64,000 nucleotides of DNA from Nonomuraea endophytica (lineage in GTDB: Bacteria; Actinomycetota; Actinomycetes; Streptosporangiales; Streptosporangiaceae). The DNA is taken from contig NZ_JACHIN010000001.1 in the NCBI RefSeq assembly GCF_014203235.1, forward strand, positions 558,001 through 622,000, in the 5' to 3' direction. A model generated the notes under the pieces. It was not told where the DNA came from. It did no database searches and saw nothing but the letters and a program-made list of their open reading frames with translations. The first letter of the stretch is position 1; each line of letters starts with the position of its first letter. Positions 37,210 through 45,547 of the stretch are shown here, in pieces. Position numbers and translations under genes: made by a program.

Positions 37210-38058
37210 TTAGAGGGTGCGGACTCGGCGGGTGGTTGCTGCTCGGGTGGCGAGTTCGTCGGGCGCCGGGTACGTGACCTCTTCCAGGCACAGGCCGTGG
37301 GCGGGCGCCACGTGCACCCCAGAATCCCGTACGGCTGCCGCCAGCACCTCCCCCGGCCACTCCACCGCCCGACGCCCGTCACCGGCCGCCATCAACGACC
37401 CGACCAGCGCCCGGACCATGGAATGGCAGAACGCGTCCGCGACCACGGTGGCGACCAGCAGCCCGCGCCCATCCCGCACCCACTCAAGCCGCTGCAGCTC
37501 CCGAATCGTCGTAGCCCCTTCGCGCTTCTTGCAGAACGCCGCGAAGTCGTGCTCACCCAGTAGCCGCACGGCCGCCGCGTTCATGGCCTCGACGTCCAGC
37601 GACCGGGCATGCCAGACCACCTCCCGCCGCACCAACGGGTCCACCCCACCCGGCGCATCACAAACCCGGTACGCATACCGCCGGGACATAGCCGAGAATC
37701 GCGCGTCAAAGCCCTCAGGAGCCACCGAGACGCGAAATATCCGTACATCGGCGGCCAGGACCCCCGCCAACCTCCGCACAAGCGCAGCAAGCCTCTCAGC
37801 CCGTCCCGCAGGCGCACCGCCACGGGGATCCAACTGCCCCAGCGACTCCTCGTCCAGATCGACGTGCGCCACCTGCCCCCGGGCATGCACCCCGGCATCC
37901 GTCCGCCCGGCGACCGTCAGCGAGGCCGGCTCGGGCAGCCGCAGGATCCGCGTCAGCGCTTCCTCGATCTCGCCCTGCACCGTACGACGCCCCGGCTGAC
38001 GGGCCCAGCCGGAGAAGTCCGTGCCGTCGTAGCCGAGGTCGAGGCGGAGCCGTACCAC
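37210..38058 (-). CDS. truA: tRNA pseudouridine synthase A
   Basis: TruA makes pseudouridine at tRNA positions 38-40. The 282-residue protein shows [18 protein letters not shown] at the start, the catalytic Asp in [17 protein letters not shown] (Asp54), [16 protein letters not shown] and [22 protein letters not shown] 38058 is preceded by AGGAGG eight bases upstream; that ribosome site is part of a direct repeat. It follows rplQ in the alpha cluster, a common order. Confidence 0.96.
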   Translation of the reverse strand: MVRLRLDLGYDGTDFSGWARQPGRRTVQGEIEEALTRILRLPEPASLTVAGRTDAGVHARGQVAHVDLDEESLGQLDPRGGAPAGRAERLAALVRRLAGVLAADVRIFRVSVAPEGFDARFSAMSRRYAYRVCDAPGGVDPLVRREVVWHARSLDVEAMNAAAVRLLGEHDFAAFCKKREGATTIRELQRLEWVRDGRGLLVATVVADAFCHSMVRALVGSLMAAGDGRRAVEWPGEVLAAAVRDSGVHVAPAHGLCLEEVTYPAPDELATRAATTRRVRTL

Positions 38059-38059
38059 G

Positions 38060-38087
38060 ATGTCATCCTCCTAAATGTCATCCTCCT
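38060..38087 (-). repeat. Duplicated Shine-Dalgarno segment before truA
   Basis: The 13-base word AGGAGGATGACAT (minus strand) occurs twice with a 15-base period, at 38072-38060 and 38087-38075. Each copy contains a full ribosome site and an ATG. The inner copy serves GTG 38058; the outer one could start a short out-of-frame peptide. Confidence 0.8.
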
Positions 38088-38096
38088 GAATGCGAA

Positions 38097-38133
38097 ACGG
38101 GCCCACACCCCCACAAGAGGGGTCCGGGCCCGT
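38097..38133 (-). terminator. Hairpin between rplQ and truA
   Basis: ACGGGCCC (38097-38104) pairs perfectly with GGGCCCGT (38126-38133), with an inner CCCC/GGGG pairing possible. It lies just past the rplQ stop and may reduce read-through into truA. Confidence 0.6.
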
Positions 38134-38148
38134 TGACGGCCTGAAAGA

Positions 38149-38694
38149 TCAGGCCTCGTCCTTGTCCTTCTTCGCCTCGGTCTCCGTGGCGGGAGCCTCG
38201 GAAGCCTCGGGGGCCTCGTCGGCGGCGGCCTCGGGAGCCTCAGCCTCGGTGGCCTCCTCGACGACCTCGGCGGCGGCCGCGGGAGCGGCGGCTGCCTCGG
38301 CGGCCGGGGTGGTGCGCGAGACGGTGACCGGGTTCAGCTGCTCGGTGACCAGCTCGATGACCGCCATGGGCGCGTTGTCGCCCTTACGGTTACCGATCTT
38401 GGTGATCCGGGTGTAGCCACCGGGACGCTCCGCGAAAGTCACGGCGATCTCGGTGAACAGGTGGTGGACGACGCCCTTGTCCTTGACGACGGTCAGCACC
38501 TGGCGACGGTTGTGGATGTCGCCCTTCTTGGCCTTGGTGATCAGGCGCTCCGCCAGCGGGCGGACGCGCTTGGCCTTGGTCACGGTGGTGGTGAGCCGGC
38601 CGTAGCGGAACAGATCGGTGGCGAGGTTGGCCAGGATCAGCCGCTCGTGAGCCGGGCTGCCGCCAAGACGTGCACCCTTGGTGGGCTTGGGCAT
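38149..38694 (-). CDS. rplQ: 50S ribosomal protein L17
   Basis: L17 lies near the polypeptide exit tunnel. The 181-residue protein begins [20 protein letters not shown] and shows [20 protein letters not shown] and [20 protein letters not shown]. Residues from about 125 onward are an Ala/Glu-rich C-terminal tail ([20 protein letters not shown]) ending KKDKDEA, well beyond the 127-residue E. coli protein. Such tails are usual in actinobacteria. Confidence 0.97.
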   Translation of the reverse strand: MPKPTKGARLGGSPAHERLILANLATDLFRYGRLTTTVTKAKRVRPLAERLITKAKKGDIHNRRQVLTVVKDKGVVHHLFTEIAVTFAERPGGYTRITKIGNRKGDNAPMAVIELVTEQLNPVTVSRTTPAAEAAAAPAAAAEVVEEATEAEAPEAAADEAPEASEAPATETEAKKDKDEA

Positions 38695-38754
38695 TGCGTT
38701 CTCCTTGAGAATGAACCCGCCCCGGCCGTACGAGGTACCGGAGTCGGGCCGCCA

Positions 38755-38776
38755 GGCGCCCCCGCAAAGGGGCGCC
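38755..38776 (-). terminator. Hairpin between rpoA and rplQ
   Basis: GGCGCCCC (38755-38762) and GGGGCGCC (38769-38776) form a perfect 8-bp stem with a six-base loop, between the rpoA stop and the rplQ start. It could tune the ratio of the two products. Confidence 0.5.
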
Positions 38777-38829
38777 CGCGATCAACCAGTGCGAACCCCG
38801 TCACCCCGAGAGGAGCGGCGGGGACGTGC

Positions 38830-39846
38830 TTAGTACTGCTCGGTCTCGACGTACGCGCTGTCGTCGTCGTCGTAGCCGCCACCGGCCACCGCGCTCGGGT
38901 CGAACCCGGGCGGGGAGTCCTTGAGGGCAAGCGTCATCTCGTGGAGCTTCTGCTTGACCTCTTCGATGGACTTGGCGCCGAAATTCCTTATATCGAGCAA
39001 GTCCTGCTCGCTGCGGGCGACTAGCTCGCCCACAGTGTGGATGCCCTCGCGCTTGAGGCAGTTGTAGGAACGAACCGTGAGGTTCAGCTCCTCGATCGGC
39101 AGCGCGAGGTCGGCGGCCAGGGCCGCGTCGGTCGGCGACGGGCCGATGTCGATGCCCTCGGCCTCGACGTTGAGCTCGCGAGCCAGGCCGAACAGCTCGA
39201 CCAGCGTCTTGCCGGCGGATGCCACGGCGTCGCGCGGCTTCATGGCGGCCTTGGTCTCGACGTCCAGGATCAGACGGTCGAAGTCGGTACGCTGCTCGAC
39301 TCGGGTCGCCTCGACCTTGTAGGTGACCTTGAGGACCGGCGAGTAGATCGAGTCGATCGGAATGCGGCCGATCTCCTGGCCGGGCTGCTTGTTCTGCGCG
39401 GCGGAGACGTAGCCGCGACCGCGCTCGACGGTCAGCTCCATCTCCAGCTTCGCCTTGCCGTTGAGGGTGGCGATGCGCAGTTCGGGGTTGTGCACCTCGA
39501 CACCGGCCGGGGGCGCGATGTCGGCGGCGGTGACCTCACCCGGGCCCTGCTTGCGCAGGTACATGACGACCGGCTCGTCGTGCTCGGAGGAGACGACCAG
39601 TTCCTTGAGGTTCAGGATGATGTCGGTGACATCCTCCTTGACCCCCGGCACGGTCGAGAACTCGTGGAGCACGCCCTCGATGCGGATGCTGGTGACGGCC
39701 GCGCCCGGAATGGACGACAGCAGCGTGCGCCGCACCGCGTTGCCGATGGTGTAGCCGAAGCCCGGCTCCAGCGGCTCGATGACGAATCGGGACCGGGTCT
39801 CGTCGAGCGACTCTTCGAGAAGAGTCGGACGCTGAGCGATCAGCAT
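38830..39846 (-). CDS. rpoA: DNA-directed RNA polymerase subunit alpha
   Basis: Alpha dimerises to start polymerase assembly and contacts promoter DNA and activators. The 338-residue protein shows [40 protein letters not shown] in the N-terminal domain, and the C-terminal domain [20 protein letters not shown] followed by [16 protein letters not shown]. The usual S13-S11-S4-alpha-L17 order is kept. Confidence 0.98.
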   Translation of the reverse strand: MLIAQRPTLLEESLDETRSRFVIEPLEPGFGYTIGNAVRRTLLSSIPGAAVTSIRIEGVLHEFSTVPGVKEDVTDIILNLKELVVSSEHDEPVVMYLRKQGPGEVTAADIAPPAGVEVHNPELRIATLNGKAKLEMELTVERGRGYVSAAQNKQPGQEIGRIPIDSIYSPVLKVTYKVEATRVEQRTDFDRLILDVETKAAMKPRDAVASAGKTLVELFGLARELNVEAEGIDIGPSPTDAALAADLALPIEELNLTVRSYNCLKREGIHTVGELVARSEQDLLDIRNFGAKSIEEVKQKLHEMTLALKDSPPGFDPSAVAGGGYDDDDSAYVETEQY

Positions 39847-39904
39847 GTGGGATCTCCCCTTGTAGTGCGGCGACCGCTATATGACGCCGCTCTCCATAAC
39901 AGCT

Positions 39905-39936
39905 TAAGTGGAGTACGGCATGCCGTACTCCACTTA
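39905..39936. terminator. Perfect 32-base palindrome between rpsD and rpoA
   Basis: TAAGTGGAGTACGGCA (39905-39920) is followed immediately by its exact reverse complement. As RNA it would form a long hairpin with a minimal loop, 12 bases past the rpsD stop. It could end or slow transcription before rpoA, or be an operator in DNA form. Confidence 0.65.
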
Positions 39937-39947
39937 GAGGCGAGTGA

Positions 39948-40574
39948 CTACTTGGAGTAGTACTCGACGATCAGCTGCTCCTGGACCTGGGTGTCAATCT
40001 GACCGCGGACGGGCAGCTGGTGAACCAGGACGCGGAGCTTCTCCGGCACGACGCCGAGCCACGGCGGAACCGTGCGCTCGCCGGCGGTGGCGCGAGCCAC
40101 CTCGTACGGAAGCAGGTTGCGCTTGTTCTCGCGGACCTCGACGATGTCGTGCTCGCGAACGCGGTAGGACGGGATGTCGACCTTCTTGCCGTTCACCAGG
40201 ATGTGGCCGTGGCGCACCTGCTGGCGGGCGGCGTCACGCGACTGGGCGAACCCGGCGCGGAAGACGACGTTGTCGAGACGGCTCTCCAGAATCTGGAGAA
40301 GCACCTCACCGGACTTGCCGGTCTTGGCGCTGGCTTCCTCGTAGTAGTTGCGGAACTGCTTCTCGAGGACGCCGTAGATGCGGCGGGTCTTCTGCTTCTC
40401 ACGAAGCTGGAGCTGGTATTCAGACTCCTTGGGACGACCGCGACCGTGCTCACCCGGCGGGTAAGGACGGATCTCGATGGGGCACTTGGCGGATTCGCAC
40501 TTGCTGCCCTTGAGGAAGAGCTTGGTCTTCTCCCGACGGCAGAGCTTGCAGTCCGCGCCCGTGTAACGAGCCAT
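39948..40574 (-). CDS. rpsD: 30S ribosomal protein S4
   Basis: S4 starts 30S assembly. The 208-residue protein begins MARYTGADCKLCRREKTKLF with a CxxC, and shows YPPGEHGRGRPKESEYQLQL and the S4 RNA-binding domain LDNVVFRAGFAQSRDAARQQ with GHILVNGKKVDIPSYRV. A second CxxxxxC-like pair (KCESAKC) makes a zinc-binding N-terminus possible. Confidence 0.98.
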   Translation of the reverse strand: MARYTGADCKLCRREKTKLFLKGSKCESAKCPIEIRPYPPGEHGRGRPKESEYQLQLREKQKTRRIYGVLEKQFRNYYEEASAKTGKSGEVLLQILESRLDNVVFRAGFAQSRDAARQQVRHGHILVNGKKVDIPSYRVREHDIVEVRENKRNLLPYEVARATAGERTVPPWLGVVPEKLRVLVHQLPVRGQIDTQVQEQLIVEYYSK

Positions 40575-40594
40575 TTCTCAATATCTCCTGGGTG

Positions 40595-40999
40595 TCAGAC
40601 GCGGCGGCGCTTCGGCGGACGGCAGCCGTTGTGCGGAACCGGGGTCACGTCCTGGATGGAGCCGACCTCGAGCCCGGTCGCCTGAAGCGAACGGATCGCG
40701 GTCTCACGGCCGGAGCCGGGGCCCTTCACGAAGACGTCGACCTTGCGCATGCCGTGCTCCATGGCGCGGCGGGCGGCATTCTCGGCGGCCATCTGTGCGG
40801 CGAACGGGGTGGACTTACGGGAGCCCTTGAAACCCACGTGGCCGGCGCTGGCCCAGGAGATCACGTTCCCGTTGGGGTCGGTGATCGAGACGATCGTGTT
40901 GTTGAACGTGCTCTTGATGTGGGCGTGCCCGTGAGCGACGTTCTTCTTTTCCTTGCGGCGCACCTTCTTCGGTGCGCCCTGACGGCTCTTAGGAGGCAT
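40595..40999 (-). CDS. rpsK: 30S ribosomal protein S11
   Basis: S11 lines the platform of the 30S subunit. The 134-residue protein shows [40 protein letters not shown] and the C-terminal [20 protein letters not shown], all standard. It lies 20 bases before rpsD and 44 bases after rpsM in transcript order. Confidence 0.98.
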   Translation of the reverse strand: MPPKSRQGAPKKVRRKEKKNVAHGHAHIKSTFNNTIVSITDPNGNVISWASAGHVGFKGSRKSTPFAAQMAAENAARRAMEHGMRKVDVFVKGPGSGRETAIRSLQATGLEVGSIQDVTPVPHNGCRPPKRRRV

Positions 41000-41043
41000 T
41001 GTTAGCCATTACTCCTGAGGTCTTCGGTCCGCGGCTGCGCGAA

Positions 41044-41424
41044 CTACTTCTTACCGGGCTTCTTCTTACCGGCGACGGTCTTCTTCTTGCCCTTACGGGT
41101 GCGCGCGTTGGTCTGCGTGCGCTGGCCGTGGACCGGAAGACCCTTGCGGTGCCGGATGCCCTGGTAGCAACCGATCTCGATCTTGCGACGGATGTCGGCC
41201 TGGACCTCGCGACGCAGGTCACCCTCGATCTTGTAGTTCGTCTCGATGTAGTCACGCATCGGGACGAGCTCAGCGTCGGAGAGCTGGTGGACGCGGAGGT
41301 CGCCGCTGACGCCGGTGGCCTTGAGGATCTCAAGGGCCCGGGTGCGGCCGATTCCGAAAATGTAGGTGAGAGCGATCTCCAGCCGCTTTTCGCGGGGGAG
41401 ATCGACGCCAACCAGGCGAGCCAT
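41044..41424 (-). CDS. rpsM: 30S ribosomal protein S13
   Basis: S13 forms bridges to the 50S subunit. The 126-residue protein starts [20 protein letters not shown] and shows [20 protein letters not shown] and [23 protein letters not shown] 41424 has AGGAGA about nine bases upstream; in-frame sequence up to 41523 is unrelated leader. It follows rpmJ after about 190 bases. Confidence 0.97.
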   Translation of the reverse strand: MARLVGVDLPREKRLEIALTYIFGIGRTRALEILKATGVSGDLRVHQLSDAELVPMRDYIETNYKIEGDLRREVQADIRRKIEIGCYQGIRHRKGLPVHGQRTQTNARTRKGKKKTVAGKKKPGKK

Positions 41425-41617
41425 GGTCGGGCATTCTCCTTCTCTGTGGCGGAGGTCTTGCGCTCCACTGCCCCTCCCCATGCCCGGGGTGAGGGCCTCG
41501 GCCTCCGACCGAGGGTGTCCCACTGATGTGGGTGTGGCACGCGATTACTTCAGGCTGCTCATGCGTCGAGCCCGCCACCCCTTTACGGGTGTCGGACTCG
41601 GAGAAGCCTTACCGCGA

Positions 41618-41731
41618 CTAGCCCTGACGCTGCTTGTGGCGCAGGTTGTCGCAGATCACCATGACGCGACCGTGCCGGCGAATCACCTTGCACTTGTCGC
41701 AGATCTTCTTGACGCTCGGCTTAACCTTCAT
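41618..41731 (-). CDS. rpmJ: 50S ribosomal protein L36 (zinc-binding form)
   Basis: A 37-residue basic protein, [20 protein letters not shown] then [17 protein letters not shown]. Cys11, Cys14, Cys27 and His32 are the zinc ligands of the C+ form. It is too short for most gene finders but the match is complete. It lies between infA and rpsM, the normal position. Confidence 0.97.
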   Translation of the reverse strand: MKVKPSVKKICDKCKVIRRHGRVMVICDNLRHKQRQG

Positions 41732-41821
41732 TGTCCTTCGTATCCTCAGACGTGTTTCCTCGCGCGGGCCGAAACCCGCGACTAACGCCGGAACATCCCC
41801 GCAGAGCTGCGGGTTCCGTCG

Positions 41822-42043
41822 CTACTTGTATCGGTAGACGATCCGCCCACGACTGAGGTCGTAGGGGCTCAGTTCAACGACTACCCGGTCGTCAGGCAGG
41901 ATTCGGATGTAGTGCATCCGCATCCGGCCGCTGATGTGGGCCAGGACCTTATGGCCGTTGTCGAGCTGCACCCGGAACATGGCGTTCGGGAGCGACTCAA
42001 CCACAGTGCCCTCGATCTCGATGGCGCCGTCTTTCTTGGCCAA
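41822..42043 (-). CDS. infA: Translation initiation factor IF-1
   Basis: IF-1 occupies the A site during initiation. With the TTG start at 42043 the protein has 73 residues, the family length, beginning (M)[19 protein letters not shown] and ending [21 protein letters not shown] site is only three bases before TTG; an in-frame ATG at 42088 would add 15 unlikely residues. The OB-fold residues are normal. Upstream, an accessory insert separates it from map. Confidence 0.95.
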   Translation of the reverse strand: MAKKDGAIEIEGTVVESLPNAMFRVQLDNGHKVLAHISGRMRMHYIRILPDDRVVVELSPYDLSRGRIVYRYK

Positions 42044-42238
42044 AATCCCTCGCGTTTCACTGATCGGTCGTCTGAGGTTTCGGTTCACTGCAGCCGCGAC
42101 ATCACGCTTCGAAGAGAGCGGCGACCGGCAAGGATCGCCGACGCGTGAGAGTCAAAGTGAGCCGACTAAGGAGTGTACGACACCTGAGCTAAAAACGCGA
42201 AACGCGTGCCAGGTGTCCTGACACAACCATGCGCCAGT

Positions 42239-42850
42239 TTAGCGCAAGTCCGCGCTCGCGTAAGCCGCTCGGAAGCGCGCGTGCACGATCACGTTGTCAC
42301 TATAGGTACGCCGGACCCGGTCGAAGCTGCCTCCACACGTCACCAGGCGCAGCCAGCCCGCGTCCGCCGGCCCGTAGACCTCCTCCGCGGGGAAGCGGTC
42401 TTTCGGCGCACGCGACAGCCGTTCCACGACGAACACCGCCACATTCGCGTCAGCGCGCACCACGCCCACCACGTCCCCCGCCCGCAACTCGGCCAGCCGG
42501 GCGAAGACCGCCGGTCCCCGCCTGGTGTCGAGATGCCCCGCGATCACCGCCGAACCACGCTCGCCCGGCGTCACGCCGCCGCCGTACCATCCGGCCACAT
42601 TCCCGTGCTCCAGCGGCGGCACCGCCAGCGCCCCGTCGCCACCCACCCCGAGCACCACGAGCGGCGCGCTCACATGGAGGCGCGGGATCAGCACCCGCGT
42701 GGGCTCGGCTCTGCTCAACTCTCCCGCGAGCGGCCGCGGCCACCCCCTCCCCGGTACGGCAGGCCGCCCGCCGGCCACCTCCCAGGGCACGGCGGGCGGC
42801 TGCGCCGTACAGGAGGAAAGGCCCAGAACGAGCCCCACAGCGACGATCAC
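42239..42850 (-). CDS. Class F sortase, copy 2 (lipobox-like N-terminus)
   Basis: A 203-residue sortase. The N-terminal hydrophobic stretch ends GLVLGLSSCTAQ, a good lipobox, so it may be lipid-anchored. The core has VIAGHLDT (His106) and RLVTCGGSFDR (Cys172), with Arg178 and further arginines nearby, then YSDNVIVHARF. I chose GTG 42850; GTG 42922, overlapping the previous gene, would give a more basic N-region and is a real alternative. The anchored Cys-pair gene lies directly upstream, as in copy 1. Located between infA and map. Confidence 0.87.
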   Translation of the reverse strand: MIVAVGLVLGLSSCTAQPPAVPWEVAGGRPAVPGRGWPRPLAGELSRAEPTRVLIPRLHVSAPLVVLGVGGDGALAVPPLEHGNVAGWYGGGVTPGERGSAVIAGHLDTRRGPAVFARLAELRAGDVVGVVRADANVAVFVVERLSRAPKDRFPAEEVYGPADAGWLRLVTCGGSFDRVRRTYSDNVIVHARFRAAYASADLR

Positions 42851-42905
42851 GTGCCCGCCCGCCGCCGACGACCGCCGACACGCGGCGCCGGGCGGGCACG
42901 AGTCT

Positions 42906-43520
42906 CTAGGGCGCGGCGTCACGCGAGCCGCGCCACCGCCTCCAGGCGGCCAGCCCACCGCCCCCGGCCGCGAGCACCAGCACGGCCAGCGCCCCAGCCA
43001 GCCACGGCGCCCGCGCCTCTTCCCCCGCGCGCGCGGAGTCCGCGAACGTGGAGTCCGCAAGCGTGGGGTCGGCGAGCTCAGAACCCGCGACCTCAGAAGC
43101 GAGAGAACCGACAGAAGAGCCAGAACCGGCAGAAGAGGCAGAACCGGCGCCAATGGCCAGCCCGCCCCCTCCGGTCTCCGGCCCGCGCCGAGGATGGCCA
43201 CGCACAGTGAGATAGGTCCTGACCAGCCGATCCGAACACCGAGCAGTCACCTCATGCACCGAGCTGACCGCCTTGTCCTGAACCTCGACGCTCCCCACCC
43301 ACCCACCGGGACTCCCACCACGCCCCAGCCGCACATGCTGCCCGGCGAACGCCATCGACGAGGCGACAACCTGATCCACAGCCGTGCACGAATGGACATA
43401 GACGGTCACCCGCTCACCAGGCCCAGCACTGGCGGGCGAAACACTCACCCCGGGCTCAGAAGACGAAGCCCCCGTAGTGGAGAACGCGGTCACCAGCACC
43501 CCGAGCAGGACACGTCTCAA
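42906..43520 (-). CDS. Exported Cys-pair protein with C-terminal membrane anchor, copy 2
   Basis: A 204-residue surface protein. Signal peptide RRVLLGVLVTAFSTTGASS, then a beta-rich domain with VYVHSCTAV (Cys45) and VTARCSDRLV (Cys95), a Gly/Ser-rich stalk, a hydrophobic segment at about 172-192 and a basic tail WRRWRGSR. No LPXTG is present. TTG 43520 is chosen because it gives a clean signal peptide with GGGGGG upstream; ATG 43553 adds 11 residues. Layout, Cys pair and neighbour match 16423-17091, suggesting distant homology. Confidence 0.7.
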   Translation of the reverse strand: MRRVLLGVLVTAFSTTGASSSEPGVSVSPASAGPGERVTVYVHSCTAVDQVVASSMAFAGQHVRLGRGGSPGGWVGSVEVQDKAVSSVHEVTARCSDRLVRTYLTVRGHPRRGPETGGGGLAIGAGSASSAGSGSSVGSLASEVAGSELADPTLADSTFADSARAGEEARAPWLAGALAVLVLAAGGGGLAAWRRWRGSRDAAP

Positions 43521-43631
43521 TCTGTCCCCCCAAAGCGCCGGTTCGCTGGTCAAAGATCATCTACCCCTCTTGATCGCCGCCAACTGGCACCAGCGGTAAA
43601 GAGTGCGTCTTACGCTCCGGATATAGGGCAA

Positions 43632-43662
43632 AGCCCGCCCGTGACCAGGTCACGGACGGGCT
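43632..43662 (-). terminator. Hairpin after the small secreted protein gene
   Basis: On the minus strand AGCCCGTCCGTGAC pairs with GTCACGGGCGGGCT (one wobble) around a three-base loop and is followed by TTTG. It lies about 15 bases past the stop codon at 43678, a clear intrinsic terminator. Confidence 0.8.
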
Positions 43663-43677
43663 CTGTGCGGGAATCCC

Positions 43678-44085
43678 CTAGTAGATGCGGTGCTTCGAGC
43701 CGCAGTAGTGGTTCGGCTTCTTGCCCCAGCAGGTGTAGGTGTACATCTTCTTGATGCCCTTGGCCTTCCAGCTGTCGCCGCCCGAGCCGTTCCAGTGGCG
43801 GTAGAACTTGTGCCAGCTGCCGCCCTTGTAGTACTCGAACCAGACGTAGCCGTACTTCTTGTCGCCGCCGAACTTCTCCTTGCCGGACCAGGTCGTGTGG
43901 ACGTATCCGTTGCTGTCCTTGGAGGTGCGGCCCTTCGCGTAGGCCTTGCCGCCGTTGCTGGAGAAGTACGGCCCCCAGAAGCCGGCCGAGCTCGAGGTGT
44001 CGGCGCTCGCCTGGGCGGCGGGGGCGAGGGCGAGACCGCTGGCGACGGAGCCCGCGATCGCTGCTGCTACGAGGAACTTACGCAT
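43678..44085 (-). CDS. Small secreted cationic, aromatic-rich protein
   Basis: A 135-residue preprotein. Signal peptide MRKFLVAAAIAGSVASGLAL ends APAAQASA, leaving about 107 mature residues rich in Lys, Gly, Tyr and Trp (YGYVWFEYYKGGSWHKFYRH). Two Cys near the C-terminus (TCWGKKPNHYCG) could form a disulfide. ATG 44085 has GGAGGA seven bases upstream. It has its own terminator, so it is probably a single-gene transcript. I recognise no family; small secreted proteins of this composition are often wall-associated or antimicrobial, but this is only a guess. Confidence 0.75.
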   Translation of the reverse strand: MRKFLVAAAIAGSVASGLALAPAAQASADTSSSAGFWGPYFSSNGGKAYAKGRTSKDSNGYVHTTWSGKEKFGGDKKYGYVWFEYYKGGSWHKFYRHWNGSGGDSWKAKGIKKMYTYTCWGKKPNHYCGSKHRIY

Positions 44086-44182
44086 CTGTCTTCCTCCGGG
44101 AGTTGGGCCGGCTGTTGCCGACACCGCTCACGTTAGGAAGCAGAACCCGCCCGATCTGCGCAGGAATGCACACATACCACTT

Positions 44183-44614
44183 TTACGTACGGCGCGGCCC
44201 GCTGCCGAAGACCGTGCTCAGCAGAAGGATCACACCCCACGGCCCCATCACCCACAGCGGCCACGGATAGATGAAGTCTCCCGAGGTCACGCTGACGATC
44301 AGCCAGATCACCCAGTTGATGCCGCTGGCCGCCGCCCATGCGCCCCAGGCGCCGCGCATCCCGGGATGCATGCCCTGCTTGGGCGCCGGCGACGCCGATC
44401 CGACCGCCTTCGCGGGCCGTGCCCGCAGGTCCACGTCGGGCAGGTCGGCCGTCAGCCTGGCCAGTTCGCCGTAGGTCTTGCTCTGGTACAGCTGCTCAAG
44501 CCGATCGTTGAACTCGTCCATGGTGATGCGGCCCTGTGCCGTGTGTTCACGCAGGACTGCGGCCACCCGGTCGCGGTCGACGTCGGACGCCCTCATCTCA
44601 GGGCTTTGCGCCAT
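44183..44614 (-). CDS. DUF1707 domain protein with two membrane helices
   Basis: A 143-residue protein. The N-terminal DUF1707 domain is clear: MRASDVDRDRVAAVLREHTA, GRITMDEFNDRLEQLYQSKT, YGELARLTADLPD. After a linker, two hydrophobic segments follow (INWVIWLIVSVTSG and WVMGPWGVILLLSTVFG). GTG 44617 or ATG 44614 both fit the GGGAG site. DUF1707 is an actinobacterial domain often fused to membrane parts; its function is unknown. It is 20 bases upstream of map... in transcript order it follows map. Confidence 0.88.
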   Translation of the reverse strand: MAQSPEMRASDVDRDRVAAVLREHTAQGRITMDEFNDRLEQLYQSKTYGELARLTADLPDVDLRARPAKAVGSASPAPKQGMHPGMRGAWGAWAAASGINWVIWLIVSVTSGDFIYPWPLWVMGPWGVILLLSTVFGSGPRRT

Positions 44615-44633
44615 CACACTCAACTCCCGGCCG

Positions 44634-45440
44634 CTAGTTCAGCTGTGCTAGTCGCTCTTTGCCCCCATCGAGGGCGGTTAGCACCCAAGGACCATTATGT
44701 GTCACCGCGACGCTGTGCTCGAAGTGCGCGGAAGGCTTACCGTCCATCGTCACGACGGTCCACTCGTCGGCCAGCACCCGTGTACGCGCTCCGCCCAGGT
44801 TGACCATGGGCTCGATCGCCAGGCACATGCCCTCTTCCAGAACCGGCCCGCGGCCCGGCTTGCCGTGGTTGGCGATCCAGGGGTCCATGTGCATCTCGGT
44901 GCCGATGCCGTGCCCGCCGTACTCCTGGGGGATGCCGTAGCGGCCCTGGGACTTGACGTACTTCTCCACCTGGAAGCCGATATTGGACAGGTTCGCGCCC
45001 ACCTTGAGTGCCGCGATTCCCCGCCACATCGACTCCTCCGTCACCCGCATGAGCTCGACCAGCTCGGGCGCCACCTCGCCCACCGCGACCGTCACCGCCG
45101 AGTCGCCGTGCCAGCCGTCCAGGATCGCGCCGCAGTCGATCGAGATGATGTCGCCCTCGCGCAACTGGCGGGCGTTGGTCGGGATCCCGTGGACGACCTC
45201 GTCGTTGACCGAGGCGCAGATCGTCGCGGGAAAGCCCTGGTAGCCCTTGAACGACGGGATGGCGCCCTCCTCGCGGATCGCCTTCTCCGCGATCACGTCA
45301 AGATCCAGCGGCGTCATGCCGGGCCGTACCGAACGCTTCAGCAGATCGAGCGTACGCCCGACGACCAGGCCGGCCGCCCGCATCTTCTCGAGCTGCTCGG
45401 GCGACTTGATCTGAATTCCATGCCGGTTCTTCTTGAACAC
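44634..45440 (-). CDS. map: Methionine aminopeptidase, type I
   Basis: Removes N-terminal methionine from new proteins. The 268-residue enzyme shows IDCGAILDGWHGDSAVT (metal Asp pair), GGHGIGTEMHMDPWIANHG (metal His), CLAIEPMVNLG and FEHSVAVT (metal Glu). GTG 45440 is chosen: conservation begins KNRHGIQIKSPEQLEKMRAA, and GGGGGG lies eight bases upstream. It follows adk after about 105 bases. In most actinobacteria infA comes next; here four accessory genes intervene. Confidence 0.96.
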   Translation of the reverse strand: MFKKNRHGIQIKSPEQLEKMRAAGLVVGRTLDLLKRSVRPGMTPLDLDVIAEKAIREEGAIPSFKGYQGFPATICASVNDEVVHGIPTNARQLREGDIISIDCGAILDGWHGDSAVTVAVGEVAPELVELMRVTEESMWRGIAALKVGANLSNIGFQVEKYVKSQGRYGIPQEYGGHGIGTEMHMDPWIANHGKPGRGPVLEEGMCLAIEPMVNLGGARTRVLADEWTVVTMDGKPSAHFEHSVAVTHNGPWVLTALDGGKERLAQLN

Positions 45441-45547
45441 GTGTGGCACCCCCCAGGGTGTTTCAACGGGCGGACGCGGGAGGTCAATTCCCCCACAATA
45501 GCCGCGAGGTGGCACGGAATCCCGCGCCACCTCGCATACTTTGATCG

